From: Prevotella sp.
Lineage (GTDB): Bacteria > Bacteroidota > Bacteroidia > Bacteroidales > Bacteroidaceae
DNA length: 42,266 nt
Assembly: GCA_022775105.1 (NCBI GenBank)
Contig: JALFIX010000213.1
Location: forward strand, 1-42,266
Reading direction: 5' to 3'
Under the pieces are notes generated by a model. That model made no database searches, was not told where the DNA came from, and saw only the letters and a list, made by a program, of their open reading frames with translations. Both the position numbers and the translations under genes were made by a program. This document shows, one piece after another, positions 23,832-34,505 of the stretch; position 1 is the stretch's first letter, and every line of letters begins with the position of its first letter.

Positions 23832-23881
23832 AAAATATTTTTGGGAAAACTTTCATAAAATATTTTTGAGAAAAGTTTTCC
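23832..23881. promoter_or_regulatory. Candidate operator between nrdJ and nitroreductase
   Basis: AAAATATTTTTG occurs twice as a direct repeat (23832-23843, 23857-23868), 25 bp apart. GGAAAACTTT (23844-23853) and AAAGTTTTCC (23872-23881) form an inverted repeat. All lie between the divergent promoters. Confidence 0.45.
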
Positions 23882-23898
23882 AAAAAGAAAATTATTTG

Positions 23899-23907
23899 TA
23901 CCTTTGC
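23899..23907 (+). promoter_or_regulatory. Promoter of the nitroreductase gene
   Basis: TACCTTTGC (23899-23907) is followed by ACCC. The TSS near 23913 makes ATG 23931 or 23937 the start. Confidence 0.6.
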
Positions 23908-23936
23908 ACCCATAATTATTATATAAATATATGTAT

Positions 23937-24674
23937 ATGAACAATATTCTTACAAGACGTACCATACGCAAGTATGCAACAAAGGACGTCGATAACGAAA
24001 TGCTCAGCGACCTGCTCGCAAAGGCATCGCGCACCCAGACTATGGGAAACATGCAACTCTACAGTGTAGTCATTACTCGCAGCGAAGAAGGCAAGAAGGC
24101 TCTCGCACCGGCACACTTCAACCAACCGATGGTGACCCAGGCACCGGTGGTGCTCACCATCTGCGCCGACTTCAGAAGGGCCACCGACTGGTGTCTGCAA
24201 AGGAAAGCCGACCCGGGATATGACAATTTCCTGTCGTTCATCAATGCATCGACGGATGCACTGCTATATACACAAACGTTCTGCAACCTCGCGGAAGAGG
24301 CGGGTTTAGGACTGTGCTTCTTGGGAACAACGGTGTATATGCCGGAGATGATTATCGACGCTCTCAAACTGCCGCAGCTCGTGATGCCAGTGGCGACACT
24401 GACAGTGGGATGGCCCGACGAGGAGCCTGCCCTCACCGACCGCCTGCCATTGGAGTCGTTCGTACACGAGGAGACATACAAGCCCTACACGGCTGAGACT
24501 ATCGACAAATATTACTCAGAGAAAGAGGCGTTGGAGGAAAACCGCGAGTTTGTGAGAATAAACAACAAGGAAACACTCGCGCAGATATTCACCGACATCA
24601 GATACACCCGGAAAGACAACGTCGCAATGTCCGAGGGTATGATTCGGGCATTGCGACGCCAGGGATTTATGTAA
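23937..24674 (+). CDS. Nitroreductase-family NAD(P)H:FMN oxidoreductase
   Basis: A 245-residue soluble flavoprotein of the NfsA/FRP-like nitroreductase family, which reduces nitroaromatics, quinones or flavins with NAD(P)H. The N-terminus ILTRRTIRKY carries the FMN phosphate-binding Arg pair, SRTQTMGNMQLYSVV matches the ribityl-binding segment, and GLGLCFLGT followed by MPVATLTVGWPDEEP is the family C-terminal signature. The physiological substrate is unknown. Start set at 23937 (MNNIL); 23931 is possible. It diverges from nrdJ and converges on an outer-membrane protein gene. Confidence 0.9.
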   Translation: MNNILTRRTIRKYATKDVDNEMLSDLLAKASRTQTMGNMQLYSVVITRSEEGKKALAPAHFNQPMVTQAPVVLTICADFRRATDWCLQRKADPGYDNFLSFINASTDALLYTQTFCNLAEEAGLGLCFLGTTVYMPEMIIDALKLPQLVMPVATLTVGWPDEEPALTDRLPLESFVHEETYKPYTAETIDKYYSEKEALEENREFVRINNKETLAQIFTDIRYTRKDNVAMSEGMIRALRRQGFM

Positions 24675-24682
24675 TAACATAT

Positions 24683-24721
24683 ACCTCCGCATTTACCAAA
24701 GACGCTTGGAAATGCGGAGGT
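24683..24721. terminator. Bidirectional terminator, nitroreductase / outer-membrane protein
   Basis: ACCTCCGCATTT (24683-24694) and AAATGCGGAGGT (24710-24721) form a perfect 12-bp stem with a 15-base loop. The loop encodes the last residues and stop of the minus-strand gene. Confidence 0.8.
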
Positions 24722-25823
24722 TTATCACCGGATAAACCTTAAACTTCTTCATCACGTCAACATAGTCGCCAACCTTGCCGCCTATGTTTCTTACATCCTT
24801 AGCCAAGTTTACTTCACGCTTAGTGTTAATAACCAGTGCCTCGGTGACCTGCACCATTATAGGTTCATCAAAACTGTCAAACACCGGCTTTCCATCTTCA
24901 TCAAGCATCTGCTGGAATGTACCCTTTATCTCCTGTGACTCCGTTGCAGTTACAAGGATTTGTGGCGTTCCTCCCCAAAACATCACGCCGGCATCAAAGG
25001 AAATCCTAAAGTCGTCTTTCTTCTTGAAAAGGCGACCTCCATATCCAAATCCGAGGTAGGGGCGGAATGAATTCACCTTCATATTGCAAATCATCATATT
25101 GTTCTCATCAGGTTCCACATAGCAGGGTTTGCCCGTATCAACATATTCGCCCAACTGCACCTTCATTCTGCCATAATTCTTGAAACTGTTATATGTGTTG
25201 TCGTCCGGATAGAGATCCTGGCCACCCAAGGACATATACGGTTTTTCCCACTCTGACCACAGGTTGTTGTAGGAATTGAGCACACGGTCATACATACTGT
25301 TGTAGAATGATGCTGACACAAGTGAAGTGGCGTCATATACTGCATTTTCAGCGTATGCGACACGAGACGGTCCCCAATAAAATCCTGTAGTGAAATGCCA
25401 GTTCTTGTTGCGGAAGGGTGTGACATCCACCAAGAACTTGAAATTATTGAACTTTGGGGTTCCCACCATATCGACCTGCTTGTCAACCCTGGTGCCTATC
25501 ATCTCATAGAGCATATCGGAAAGACGATCAAACTTCTGGTCTTTCTCCTCTTGGCTCATTGATGCATCACCTGCCTCAAATCCAAAATGCATAGTCACAT
25601 CAAACTGTGGCATATATGTGAATCCTGTTCGCACGTTGACCCACTTGTCAACCACGGGCATTGACAAGTCGAGACCGATACCGTCGGAACCGAGGGTAAG
25701 TCCGAGGTCAAGATGTTTTATCAGCTTGTAATTGGCTGTATTGCCCTTGTCCGCAATATCCTGGGCAAAGGTCGTATTTAAGCCCATTACTGCCATGGCA
25801 AAAACAGTTAATAATTTCTTCAT
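24693..25823 (-). CDS. Predicted outer-membrane beta-barrel protein, function unknown
   Basis: A 376-residue protein with a signal peptide (1-20, TTFA/Q). Alternating hydrophobic strands ending in aromatic residues suggest an outer-membrane barrel: HLDLGLTLGSDGIGLDLSM, WVNVRTGFTYMPQFDV, WHFTTGFYWGP, RPYLGFGYGGRLF, and a last strand VYPVINLRISKRLW. A helical insertion with EEKDQKFDRL lies near 95-115. No specific family was recognised. It forms a single-gene unit with a strong promoter at 25851-25881 and shares a terminator with the convergent nitroreductase gene. Confidence 0.75.
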   Translation of the reverse strand: MKKLLTVFAMAVMGLNTTFAQDIADKGNTANYKLIKHLDLGLTLGSDGIGLDLSMPVVDKWVNVRTGFTYMPQFDVTMHFGFEAGDASMSQEEKDQKFDRLSDMLYEMIGTRVDKQVDMVGTPKFNNFKFLVDVTPFRNKNWHFTTGFYWGPSRVAYAENAVYDATSLVSASFYNSMYDRVLNSYNNLWSEWEKPYMSLGGQDLYPDDNTYNSFKNYGRMKVQLGEYVDTGKPCYVEPDENNMMICNMKVNSFRPYLGFGYGGRLFKKKDDFRISFDAGVMFWGGTPQILVTATESQEIKGTFQQMLDEDGKPVFDSFDEPIMVQVTEALVINTKREVNLAKDVRNIGGKVGDYVDVMKKFKVYPVINLRISKRLW

Positions 25824-25850
25824 ACTTACATTCTATTATTAATATCGGCT

Positions 25851-25881
25851 GCAAAATTACGCATAAATATTGAAACACCAA
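25851..25881 (-). promoter_or_regulatory. Promoter of the outer-membrane protein gene
   Basis: The minus strand reads TAATTTTGC (25859-25851) followed by AGCCG, with TTG at 25881-25879, 19 bp upstream. Confidence 0.7.
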
Positions 25882-25907
25882 AGAAAATCACGAAAAAAAT
25901 CAATATT

Positions 25908-28900
25908 CTACCTCGTCAGCGAGAATTTGACACTTAATCCGAAGTCCTGGGTTGTAGTAGGATAACTACTGCTTGAGAGCAACGGGGTATTGGTCTGGCG
26001 GTCATAGTATGCCGATAGCGTGAGCAGGCGAGACAGGGTATAGTCTGCCATAAACGACATCTTGAACGCCGTGTTTCCACTGCTTGCCGACGAGGTCACA
26101 GTGGCTATGTCGCGGGTGATGGCCGCCTGCTTGCGCAACGATATGTCGAGGCGCAGGTTGAGGTCGTGGTTCACACCGCGGGAATTGCCCGTTGTGGTGG
26201 TCTTGGTGGCGTTTTCGTCTGCCTTTGCCTTCGCTCCCCTCTGTGTCTTCTTGATCTTGCGCGAGGTGTTGGAACCGAAGAGGTTGAAGTTGCTTATCTT
26301 ATATCCCACTCCGATTACCCAGTCCTTGCTGAGCGACTCGTTGATCTGCACACTGGTCATACTGAGCGAAAGCACACGTGTGGTGCGGTATTCGAGCTTG
26401 CCAGTGAGGTTGTTCTGCATGGTGAAGTCGATACCGAGGAGAGGGGCAAACGACTCGTTGATGCTCACCGTGGAGACGTTGTACATCGAACTTGGAATGG
26501 ATGCGCCCGAGGTGGCGTCGGTGATAAATCCAAGACCGTCCATATACTCACGGTAGGTACTGTAGGAAGCATAGCTGCCCACGGCGAATACACTCTTGTA
26601 TCCGTGGTTGATGTTGAAACTCTTGAATGTCTCGCTGAACCATGGCAACTTGCCCAAGCCGCTATAGCGCAGTGTCCAGTTGGGGAGCATACGCCGCAGA
26701 GCCGGGAAAATGTCAAGCGAACCGCCGCCACTGGAGGTGTAGGCATTGAGGAAGGCGGGGATGAGCACATCACCGCTATACTGCTTTACCTCACCCACTC
26801 CGTCGATGCCGGCATAACGGGCCTGCACACGGTCGCGGAATCCTGCTATGGAGTTGCAGAACGTCTCGAACGACTTGGAGTAATAGCCGTTGTTGGCATC
26901 ACCCATACCTTCGAGCGCACTCTTCAGACTGAGTGTAGTCATCGTGAACGAACCGCTGTGGGTGGTGGGCGAACCCTCATACATATATTGTATGCTCTTG
27001 GCCTTGTTGACAGTGCGGCTTGCCGAGAGGTCTATCTTCAGGTCGCGTATCGGCTCAAGGGTCATCTTCACCTGCAGGTCTTCCGTAGCGTTGGTGTTGG
27101 CAGGAGTTGCCACACTGTCGGATGACATGAGCCAACCGCGGTCGTAGCTCTTTTTTACGAAGTCATCACCCGTGAGTCCGAAGGCGAAGCCCAAACCAGG
27201 GGCAAGTGTTCCGCCACTGCTTCGCTGACCGAAGATGTCGCCAGCCTCGGGCATGAATCCGGGCAGGGACATACTGTACTGGTTGCGGTAGGTGAAGCTC
27301 ACACTGCGTATCATCATCAGGAAACGGGCAGCACTCTGGGCGGGTTTATACCACCACTGTGTGTCGAGTGCCGGTTTCGGGGTTACACTGAGCATCACAT
27401 TCACCGAGTCGAGGTTCTTGATGAGAATCTTGTTCTCATCCACCACCTTATATTTAATAGGATAAGCCTTGCCCTCCTTGGTCTTCGCGCTTACTATGAG
27501 CCGCTTCGATTTCTTGCCGTGGCTGACGGTCACGGTGGTGTCGGGCTTGAGGGCTATCTCCTTCTGGAACGTGTTCTTGTTCAGCGGCAGGAGTTTCTTG
27601 TCGTCCTTGCCGTTCTTGGCGTCTTTAGCGTTCTTGGAATCCTTGGCATCCTTCTTGTCCTTGCCGTCCTTTGAATCCTTGCCGTCCTTTGAATCCTTGT
27701 CCGACTTCTTGTCCGTCTTCTTCTGCGCCAACATGTTCTTTACCTGCTTCTGGTTGCGCGTGTTGTTTGACTTCTTGAACTGCTCGTTCACCTTCTTCAG
27801 GAATGGGATATGGTTATAGAGGGTTTCAAGATTCCACTGCGAGTTGATGTTGAGGTTGCGGTTGTTGCTGATGGTATTTCCCAATGATGTACCATCGTCG
27901 AGTTCGGTTCCGCGCACCCATGAATATGTGGCATTGTAGCTCACGTCGGCATTGAGCCAGTCGAATATCGGCATCTTGTTGAGCGGCAACTTATACGATG
28001 CCTGGAAGCTCTGCTGATAGTCGAGCGGGCGACCGAAGGTCTTGATGCTCTGCCATACGGAGTCCTTCCATGCCTCGTATCTCTCGGGATATAGGTCCTT
28101 GTTTATCGGGGTATATGGCTCCTCTATCTCGGCATGGGTTGCGCTCTGGAAATTCATGTGGAGGTTCTTGGTGAGGTCCCATCTGATTGAGAACTCACGG
28201 TTCCACAGGAACTGCTCGCTGAATGTAAGCGGCAGTTTGGAATCCACACCGTTCTCAACATCACGCTCCTGCAACTCGTAGTAGGTGCGGGTCATGTCGG
28301 TATTGAACGTGATGTTCTGTGGCAGGTAGTTCAGTCCGAATGCCTTGGGGAAGTCATTCCACTTGCTCTTGCCCTTGAGTTTCTTGAATGGCTCAAATGT
28401 CTTATACACAGGACTATAGCTATAGTTGAACGAGCCCTTCCACTGGTCTTCCTTCTCCCACACTGTGGTCTCGCCGGTGGTATAGTTGTGCGAATGACTA
28501 TAGCTGAACGAGAAGTTGGCTGGGTCGTAGGGCATGGGATGACGCTTGGTCTTTATGCCCACACGCACGTTGGACAAGGAGAAGTTGGTGGAGGTGGTGC
28601 GCGAGACGGCAAGCGACTTGAGCGAGTCGCGCTCGTGCTTCGTCCCCATGGCGTCGAGGGCATCGCTAAGCTCCATATCGGTGTCGAGAGGATTATATCG
28701 CGGCGATGTCTCTTCCTTTGTTATACTATAATAAAGAGGTATAGTGACCTTTGCCTTGTCGGGGAACAACTTGCCAAGCTCGAAGTTTGCCGTCAGACTG
28801 TATGTCTTGTAGTCGTCGGTGGAACGTTGGGATATGCCTTCCTCTATGCCGCCGAAACCGTCTGTCATGATTTTTCCCGTGAGGTTGATGGTGGCAAAGT

Positions 28901-31900
28901 CAGAGAGCTGCATGTTCAACGCTCCCGAGGCTGCCCATCCGCCCTTGTTGTTAAACTCCTTAAGGCGCATCTCATTAACCCACACCTCACCCGACTTGGC
29001 TGTTGTGGCAAGGTTTCTCACTCCTATAATCATCGTCTTCACCTCACCCAACGAGGGATTACCCATTACGGATATCCTGTTGTTGGGCTTGTCGGAGTCG
29101 TATTCCGAATATTCCTTCACGTATGCTGCCTCTCCTGCCGCCTTCTGCTTGTTGCGCTCTTTCTTCAGAGCGGTAAACTTGTCGAGAGGGATGTCGAGCA
29201 TGTTCTCTTCGGGCCATACCGCCACCCTACCCTCATGTGAATCACTGTAGTGGTTCTCGGGGGTGAGTTTCAGCGGTATCTCATATTCATAATAGTTGTT
29301 CTTGTAGTCGCTGCCGAGACGCACGAACACTGCCAATTGGTTGTCCTGAAGGTTGGTGGTGTTCTGCTGCAAGGCATTGGCGTGCACGAACATCTGCATA
29401 CGCTTGTACTGACGGAGGTCGAGGTTGGTGTTCTTATATACCGCCTTTGATTCGCCCTGTGCAAGTTGCTTGACGATGAAGCTCAATGCCTGCTCGTTGT
29501 CTTCCACGAGCTGCGGCTGCGACGGGTCGGTGACACGGCTGATACCCGGGGGCAGGACGTAGTTGACGGGGAGCTTGTCGGTGTGCTCCTCGATGTTCAC
29601 GTTGGTTGTCTCAAGTTCGCCGGTGGATGTAGTGGCGGCATTAGAGAGGTTCTGCTCGTAGGTGCGCCATTCACCGCGCACAAGGTCGAGGCTACCGAAG
29701 CGAAGCACGATAGGTTTCTCCCATCCTGTGAGGAACATACGCATAAAGCGCACACTGGACAGGTCGCTGATGGAACCTACCTTCTCGCGGTCGGGAGAGT
29801 TAAGCGGAATGCGGAACTTATACCATTTCACGTTCTCCTTGTTACCATTGCGCAATGTGGCTGACGACTCTCGTATCTCTGCAAGGTAGTTGAGACCGAC
29901 ACGACTCTCGTCAAGGTCTTCGGGACGTATGCTCACCTTATACTGATAATAACGCTCGTATTCGTTCAGCGTATAGTCCTGGTTGATGTCCTCCACGTCG
30001 GGAGTTGTCTTGTACGATGTGTCGTAGCTCTCCTGGTTATTGTCGTTGTCTGGAGAGTTGCCCTGTGGGTTGTTGATACGCTTATAGCGTTCGAGTATCG
30101 AAGCCTTGCGGTCGTCGAGGTCGGTACCACGGCTGTAGTGATAGTTGTCGTTGGCAGGGTCATTTGTCCATGCCTGCTTCAGACTGTCATTGGTGAGGGT
30201 CTGCACGAAGTTATTGAAGTCCTGATAGGAATCAAACATCCGCTCCTCCTCATCATTCAAACCATTGAGACCCACGTCCTGCTTTTCTCTCGAACCGGCT
30301 GTTGTGGCAAAGGCGTATGTCTGTGTGGCCTGCACGGGTATCTTACCCCATTGTGTGGTGGTGTAACTGCTTGTTCCATCCACTGGCATACCGCTCTCGT
30401 AATATTTCTTACCGTCGCGCAGGATGTCCTCGCTCACTTCTCCGAGGTTGATATACAGGTCGCCACCATAAGCGGAGGCTTCGGGACTGTTGCGCGAATA
30501 GATGAAGGGGTCGAGCAACCAGAACTCCACATACTCGATATTTGCCTGCTCGAAGTCATTGGTGTCCAACTTTCTCATCAGTCCTCCCCATTTCTTGTCA
30601 GGCTGGGGCAGTGAACCGTCGGAATTAAGACTTGTCGAGAAGTTATACGGTCCACGCTCGGTGGGATGGTATGCGAGGTTGAGGATTGACAGGGTTGACG
30701 TTGCACCGCTGTATGTGCTCTGCTGGCGGTTGGGGTATAGCTCACTGACGTATATCTCCCTGACATAATGATTGGAGAGCTGCTCAAGGTCGCTCTTGAT
30801 ATGTGCGGGAGTGAGCGACGAGGAACGGTAGGTAAACAGCGGGTCGATGGTGTACCATGCCAGTTGCGCCCTGTTGAAACCGCTGGCGAGGGTTGACTTG
30901 TCGCTGCTTTCGGGGAACATTGAGGGTACGCTCGACAGTACCCATGACTTGGGTGACGATACGTCAATGCCGTTCTTTGTGTTCTCGAAGTCATCGATAT
31001 AAGAGGCATCGTCCTGCACACCACTTGCCTGACCGGCGATAAGTTGCGCAAATTCTCCTGTGAACGAGATGTTTGAGGGCTGGGTGAGATGCAGGAAGGG
31101 CAACTTGTCGAGCATGTCGGTGAGCCACTGGCTCTCCTGCTTCCAGTTGACATTCAGTCCCCACAACATATTGTTGAGAGGCTCGCTTCCCATTGCCACC
31201 TTGGAGGTAAGGGTCTGCTCATGCACACGCTGCAATGTACCGCTCAACTGGAAGTTCTTGGTGAAGTCATACTCCCAGTTGATACCGTAGAATGTCTTTC
31301 GCTGCATACCGTAGTCACTGTTGCTCTCCAACGACACGTTGACAGCTGTTCCGGCATCTATGATGCTCTGGTTGAGGATGGTTACCTCTCCCGCTGAATA
31401 ATCGACACTATAGTCAGAACCTTCGGTGAGGGTTACTCCTCCCGCAGTGACAACAACAGAGCCTCGGGGCACATTATATGCACCAAGGGAAATGACACTG
31501 GCCGACGACCCCTTGAACTGTCCCGTCAACTCAAACTTGTTTTTCTCTGCAATCTGCTTCGCCGCGGTCTTCGTGGTGTCATACAGTTCAGTGAAGGCGT
31601 ATTTCTCAGCCCTGTCATTTGCAACTCCCTTTGATACGAGATAGTCCAACAGGTATTGTCCAAAGGGTTCCGCCTTTGGGAAGAACACACGTCCGTTGCT
31701 CACGGTATATCCCTCCACATAGTCGAAGTAGCCGTTGGGGTTTGCCTTGTTGTTGTTGTCGAGGCGGTCGGCTCCCAAGGCACGGATGAGAATGGTGTTT
31801 TTCACCTGTGGCTCAGGGATATATGTAAGATAAACTCCTGTAGTGTCGCTCTGATATTTGACATCCAATCTGAACTTGGTCTTCTCGATGTTTTGGGCGA

Positions 31901-33473
31901 GATAATACACGTTTTTCATCATCAGTCGCCAGTTTGCCATCATCGGTGCCGTGCCCGTGTTCTTCAACGACTTGACAAACAGGGCCTCGGAAGTATTGGT
32001 ATTGTCGGATGCAAACTCACCCACCTGATAGGTCACTCCACCGTATGTGTATTCGAACGCCACAGCCAATACCTGGTCGGTCTGAAGTGTTGTCTTCAGA
32101 CTGACATATCCCAAGGCACTGTTGAGTGTGTATTCCGAAGAGGTGAGCAGTCGTGCGCTCTGCACCTTTTCATAATCCACACCACCCGTAAATCCTCCTA
32201 TTCCATCCAAAACGGTGTTGGTCTGGTCGATGTCACGGGCGGCAGCATACTGAGTCACCATCGCCGAATACTCACCGTTGGCATCGTTGCTCGGCACAAC
32301 ATCGCCCTTGCCTCCCCACATCGGGTTGCCAAGGTTACTACCCTCGCCCAAGTCGGTGAGAGCCACGATATTACGTGTATTGCTCGTCGTTCCTGTCTTG
32401 TTTGTCACCCATATCTCCACACGAGTGATCTTGACACCGGTCATCAGGTTCGGCAGTGTTGACATTGCCTGGTCGTACTTCTTGCGGAAATAATGGCTGA
32501 GGAAGAAGTGGCGGTTCTCCTCATAGTCAGCCACGTTGATTTCAAACGGGGTTGTCTGCGTGCCGCCTTTTGAGCTGACACTCTTGGAGGTTGACTTCTT
32601 CTGCGACACGACGGTCTGCAATTTCAGCTTACCAAACTGCATGTCAGTCCTGATACCGAAAAGTGATGACGCACCGGTGACGAGAGACGAATTTGAAGGG
32701 AACGAAACGTTTCCCGCTTCAACGAGTTTGATAATCTCGTCTTCCTTACCCTCGTATTTGAGTTTGATGTTCTTGGTGTCAAAGTCGAAGGTGGCATCGG
32801 TGTTGTAGTTAAGGCTCATGTTCACCTTGTCGCCCACCTTACCCGTAAGGTTGAGGTTTACCTTCTCGTCAAAGTCGAATGCCGTGGTCTTACGGTTGCG
32901 CTCCGGCAACGAGGGATTATCCACGTTCTTCTTGTTTACTCCCAATTTCAGCTCCGCAGTTCCCTGGGTCTTTATTCTCACACCGCCGGGACCAAAGATC
33001 TTTTCGGCTGGACCGAGGTCAAAGTGCATGTCGGTGAAGTCAAACTTCTCCTTTCCCTTATTCTCGAACTCCGTGGCATTTTTCGACTTGAAGAAATCGT
33101 CCAATGCCCTTTTCTCGCTCCATTTGCGATATTCCTCGGGAGTCATCATCACAGGAGCGTTGAGATATGAATCTCCTATCTTCGAACCTATATAATATAC
33201 GTTGAGCGAGTCGTCATACACCACCTCCTGCTTGATATTATCAGGCATGGAAAGGTCGAGCGGCGAACGGCGGAGGTCGCTCTGGCTATTGGGAACTGTC
33301 TTTTGGATTTTCCATCGTGCATGAAGGAGGGAATCAGGAATAGCATCATTTCCTGAAATGACAGGCTGCTCCTTGACAACCTCGTTGCGGGCTGTCTTGT
33401 CATCCTGAGGAGGCACTGCCAGTGCACACACACTAAGGAGAATCACAATGGCTATTAGTAGTCTTGTCTTCAC
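25908..33473 (-). CDS. sprA: Type IX secretion outer-membrane channel SprA (Sov)
   Basis: A 2521-residue outer-membrane protein that forms the very large protein-conducting channel of the type IX secretion system. Length and sequence fit the SprA/Sov family (about 2,300-2,550). The signal peptide ([18 protein letters not shown]) is followed by the recognisable N-terminal block with [21 protein letters not shown] and repeated strand pairs such as [25 protein letters not shown]. The C-terminal third ends in barrel strands ([12 protein letters not shown]). The start is GTG at 33473, overlapping the ruvA stop as GTGA; no ATG precedes the signal peptide. Near 1915-1958 an Asp/Lys/Ser/Asn/Gly-only stretch interrupts the chain. 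It is the best candidate to export the tail-bearing proteins of the cohesin cluster. Confidence 0.96.
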   Translation of the reverse strand: MKTRLLIAIVILLSVCALAVPPQDDKTARNEVVKEQPVISGNDAIPDSLLHARWKIQKTVPNSQSDLRRSPLDLSMPDNIKQEVVYDDSLNVYYIGSKIGDSYLNAPVMMTPEEYRKWSEKRALDDFFKSKNATEFENKGKEKFDFTDMHFDLGPAEKIFGPGGVRIKTQGTAELKLGVNKKNVDNPSLPERNRKTTAFDFDEKVNLNLTGKVGDKVNMSLNYNTDATFDFDTKNIKLKYEGKEDEIIKLVEAGNVSFPSNSSLVTGASSLFGIRTDMQFGKLKLQTVVSQKKSTSKSVSSKGGTQTTPFEINVADYEENRHFFLSHYFRKKYDQAMSTLPNLMTGVKITRVEIWVTNKTGTTSNTRNIVALTDLGEGSNLGNPMWGGKGDVVPSNDANGEYSAMVTQYAAARDIDQTNTVLDGIGGFTGGVDYEKVQSARLLTSSEYTLNSALGYVSLKTTLQTDQVLAVAFEYTYGGVTYQVGEFASDNTNTSEALFVKSLKNTGTAPMMANWRLMMKNVYYLAQNIEKTKFRLDVKYQSDTTGVYLTYIPEPQVKNTILIRALGADRLDNNNKANPNGYFDYVEGYTVSNGRVFFPKAEPFGQYLLDYLVSKGVANDRAEKYAFTELYDTTKTAAKQIAEKNKFELTGQFKGSSASVISLGAYNVPRGSVVVTAGGVTLTEGSDYSVDYSAGEVTILNQSIIDAGTAVNVSLESNSDYGMQRKTFYGINWEYDFTKNFQLSGTLQRVHEQTLTSKVAMGSEPLNNMLWGLNVNWKQESQWLTDMLDKLPFLHLTQPSNISFTGEFAQLIAGQASGVQDDASYIDDFENTKNGIDVSSPKSWVLSSVPSMFPESSDKSTLASGFNRAQLAWYTIDPLFTYRSSSLTPAHIKSDLEQLSNHYVREIYVSELYPNRQQSTYSGATSTLSILNLAYHPTERGPYNFSTSLNSDGSLPQPDKKWGGLMRKLDTNDFEQANIEYVEFWLLDPFIYSRNSPEASAYGGDLYINLGEVSEDILRDGKKYYESGMPVDGTSSYTTTQWGKIPVQATQTYAFATTAGSREKQDVGLNGLNDEEERMFDSYQDFNNFVQTLTNDSLKQAWTNDPANDNYHYSRGTDLDDRKASILERYKRINNPQGNSPDNDNNQESYDTSYKTTPDVEDINQDYTLNEYERYYQYKVSIRPEDLDESRVGLNYLAEIRESSATLRNGNKENVKWYKFRIPLNSPDREKVGSISDLSSVRFMRMFLTGWEKPIVLRFGSLDLVRGEWRTYEQNLSNAATTSTGELETTNVNIEEHTDKLPVNYVLPPGISRVTDPSQPQLVEDNEQALSFIVKQLAQGESKAVYKNTNLDLRQYKRMQMFVHANALQQNTTNLQDNQLAVFVRLGSDYKNNYYEYEIPLKLTPENHYSDSHEGRVAVWPEENMLDIPLDKFTALKKERNKQKAAGEAAYVKEYSEYDSDKPNNRISVMGNPSLGEVKTMIIGVRNLATTAKSGEVWVNEMRLKEFNNKGGWAASGALNMQLSDFATINLTGKIMTDGFGGIEEGISQRSTDDYKTYSLTANFELGKLFPDKAKVTIPLYYSITKEETSPRYNPLDTDMELSDALDAMGTKHERDSLKSLAVSRTTSTNFSLSNVRVGIKTKRHPMPYDPANFSFSYSHSHNYTTGETTVWEKEDQWKGSFNYSYSPVYKTFEPFKKLKGKSKWNDFPKAFGLNYLPQNITFNTDMTRTYYELQERDVENGVDSKLPLTFSEQFLWNREFSIRWDLTKNLHMNFQSATHAEIEEPYTPINKDLYPERYEAWKDSVWQSIKTFGRPLDYQQSFQASYKLPLNKMPIFDWLNADVSYNATYSWVRGTELDDGTSLGNTISNNRNLNINSQWNLETLYNHIPFLKKVNEQFKKSNNTRNQKQVKNMLAQKKTDKKSDKDSKDGKDSKDGKDKKDAKDSKNAKDAKNGKDDKKLLPLNKNTFQKEIALKPDTTVTVSHGKKSKRLIVSAKTKEGKAYPIKYKVVDENKILIKNLDSVNVMLSVTPKPALDTQWWYKPAQSAARFLMMIRSVSFTYRNQYSMSLPGFMPEAGDIFGQRSSGGTLAPGLGFAFGLTGDDFVKKSYDRGWLMSSDSVATPANTNATEDLQVKMTLEPIRDLKIDLSASRTVNKAKSIQYMYEGSPTTHSGSFTMTTLSLKSALEGMGDANNGYYSKSFETFCNSIAGFRDRVQARYAGIDGVGEVKQYSGDVLIPAFLNAYTSSGGGSLDIFPALRRMLPNWTLRYSGLGKLPWFSETFKSFNINHGYKSVFAVGSYASYSTYREYMDGLGFITDATSGASIPSSMYNVSTVSINESFAPLLGIDFTMQNNLTGKLEYRTTRVLSLSMTSVQINESLSKDWVIGVGYKISNFNLFGSNTSRKIKKTQRGAKAKADENATKTTTTGNSRGVNHDLNLRLDISLRKQAAITRDIATVTSSASSGNTAFKMSFMADYTLSRLLTLSAYYDRQTNTPLLSSSSYPTTTQDFGLSVKFSLTR
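27597..27731 (-). repeat. Lys/Asp-rich coding repeat in sprA
   Basis: Tandem degenerate units encode about 43 residues of the pattern KDSKDGKD and KDAKNGKD, with two adjacent near-identical copies of the DSKDGK unit. The frame is intact throughout. Confidence 0.75.
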
Positions 33474-34072
33474 TTAATCTGCTTCAATGCGAGTTTAATA
33501 ACTTCTTCGACAGGAGCATCCGGGCGCTCCTGAAGAATGGAAACAACAACCTTCTGCGACGGGGCGGGAGAAAATCCAAGCATAGTGAGGGCACTCACTG
33601 CCTCGTCCTTCACCTGATTGTTGACAGGAGCCTGAATACTTCCTCCTGCGGGTATCTCTTCTGCTATTCCTAAGGTCACAATCTTGTCCCTGAGGTCAAC
33701 GATGATGCGCTGGGCGGTCTTCAGTCCAATACCCTTTATCCCCTTTATCAGTTTCTCGTTGCCAGTGGAGATACTGTTGCACAGCTCGGAGGGCGACATG
33801 GAGGAGAGAACCATTCGCGCGGTGTTCGGACCGATGCCCGACACCGTTATCAGCAACTGGAACAGTTCGCGCTCCTTCTTGTTGACAAATCCATAAAGCA
33901 CATGAGCATCCTCACGTATCGACTCGAATGCATAGAGCTTAACGTCCTTTTTTCCCTGAATGGCGGAATAGGTGTTGAGAGAGATATTCAACGCATATCC
34001 CACTCCCCCGGCTTCCACTACTGCCATCGCCGGACTCAGGTCGGCAAGCTCACCTTTTATATATTCTATCAT
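33470..34072 (-). CDS. ruvA: Holliday junction branch-migration protein RuvA
   Basis: A 200-residue DNA-binding subunit that holds the four-way junction for the RuvB motor. Usual length. Domain I is an OB-fold ([26 protein letters not shown]). Domain II has two helix-hairpin-helix motifs, GIGPNTA (79-85) and GIGLKTA (114-120), and domain III (about 150-200, SALTMLGF to LALKQIK) contacts RuvB. Its stop overlaps the sprA GTG, so the two are cotranscribed, a linkage seen in other Bacteroidales. ruvB and ruvC are not in the window. Confidence 0.97.
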   Translation of the reverse strand: MIEYIKGELADLSPAMAVVEAGGVGYALNISLNTYSAIQGKKDVKLYAFESIREDAHVLYGFVNKKERELFQLLITVSGIGPNTARMVLSSMSPSELCNSISTGNEKLIKGIKGIGLKTAQRIIVDLRDKIVTLGIAEEIPAGGSIQAPVNNQVKDEAVSALTMLGFSPAPSQKVVVSILQERPDAPVEEVIKLALKQIK

Positions 34073-34199
34073 GTCTGTTTTCTATTTAAATAATGTGATA
34101 CAATTAAAAAACGCATTTTACTTACAATTTATTGTATTTACAGCTAAAAAAATGTGGATTTATACAAATCTGCATTAATTTATCATTTTTTTCTTCCAA

Positions 34200-34235
34200 T
34201 TTGAACGATATTCCAACGAAAATGTGTAATTTTGC
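34200..34235 (+). promoter_or_regulatory. Promoter of the DAP dehydrogenase gene
   Basis: TAATTTTGC (34227-34235) followed by AACCG, with TTTG at 34200-34203. Spacing of 23 bp is slightly long. The TSS near 34241 gives a leader of about 265 nt. Confidence 0.6.
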
Positions 34236-34291
34236 AACCGCAAAGTCAAACAATAATAATATTAACTAAAATATCGCATGTGGATTATAAC

Positions 34292-34464
34292 AACACAAAG
34301 ACACGAGGGAAGGAAGTTTTTAGGGAAACAAAGGTGACAAGCGACTTAAAAGTCGCCACAAAGCATTGCGATGGGAAACATTGTGGCCTTTGTTAAAAGC
34401 AGCACTGCTGCTCTCTGTATCTTCCATCTACAGAAAGAACTTTGTTTCTTTGTGTCTTTGTGTT
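34292..34464 (+). other. Large structured leader or palindromic element upstream of ddh
   Basis: AACACAAAGACAC (34292-34304) and GTGTCTTTGTGTT (34452-34464) close a 173-nt structure. The stem continues inward for about 17 more pairs if G-U pairs are allowed. Inside are AACAAAGG/CCTTTGTT (34327-34334 / 34387-34394), a GCGACT hairpin (34341-34356), CCACAA/TTGTGG (34356-34361 / 34381-34386), AGCAGC/GCTGCT (34398-34412) and TCTGTA/TACAGA (34414-34434). No gene lies in 34073-34505. It does not match the lysine riboswitch core that I would recognise. Confidence 0.6.
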
Positions 34465-34505
34465 AAATAAAATACTTGCGAAAATAAAAAAAAGGAATAC
34501 AAAGA

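Noticed and set aside
24693..25823. T9SS component PorP/SprF-like identity for the outer-membrane protein
   Set aside because: Only general barrel features are visible; no family motif supports a specific name.
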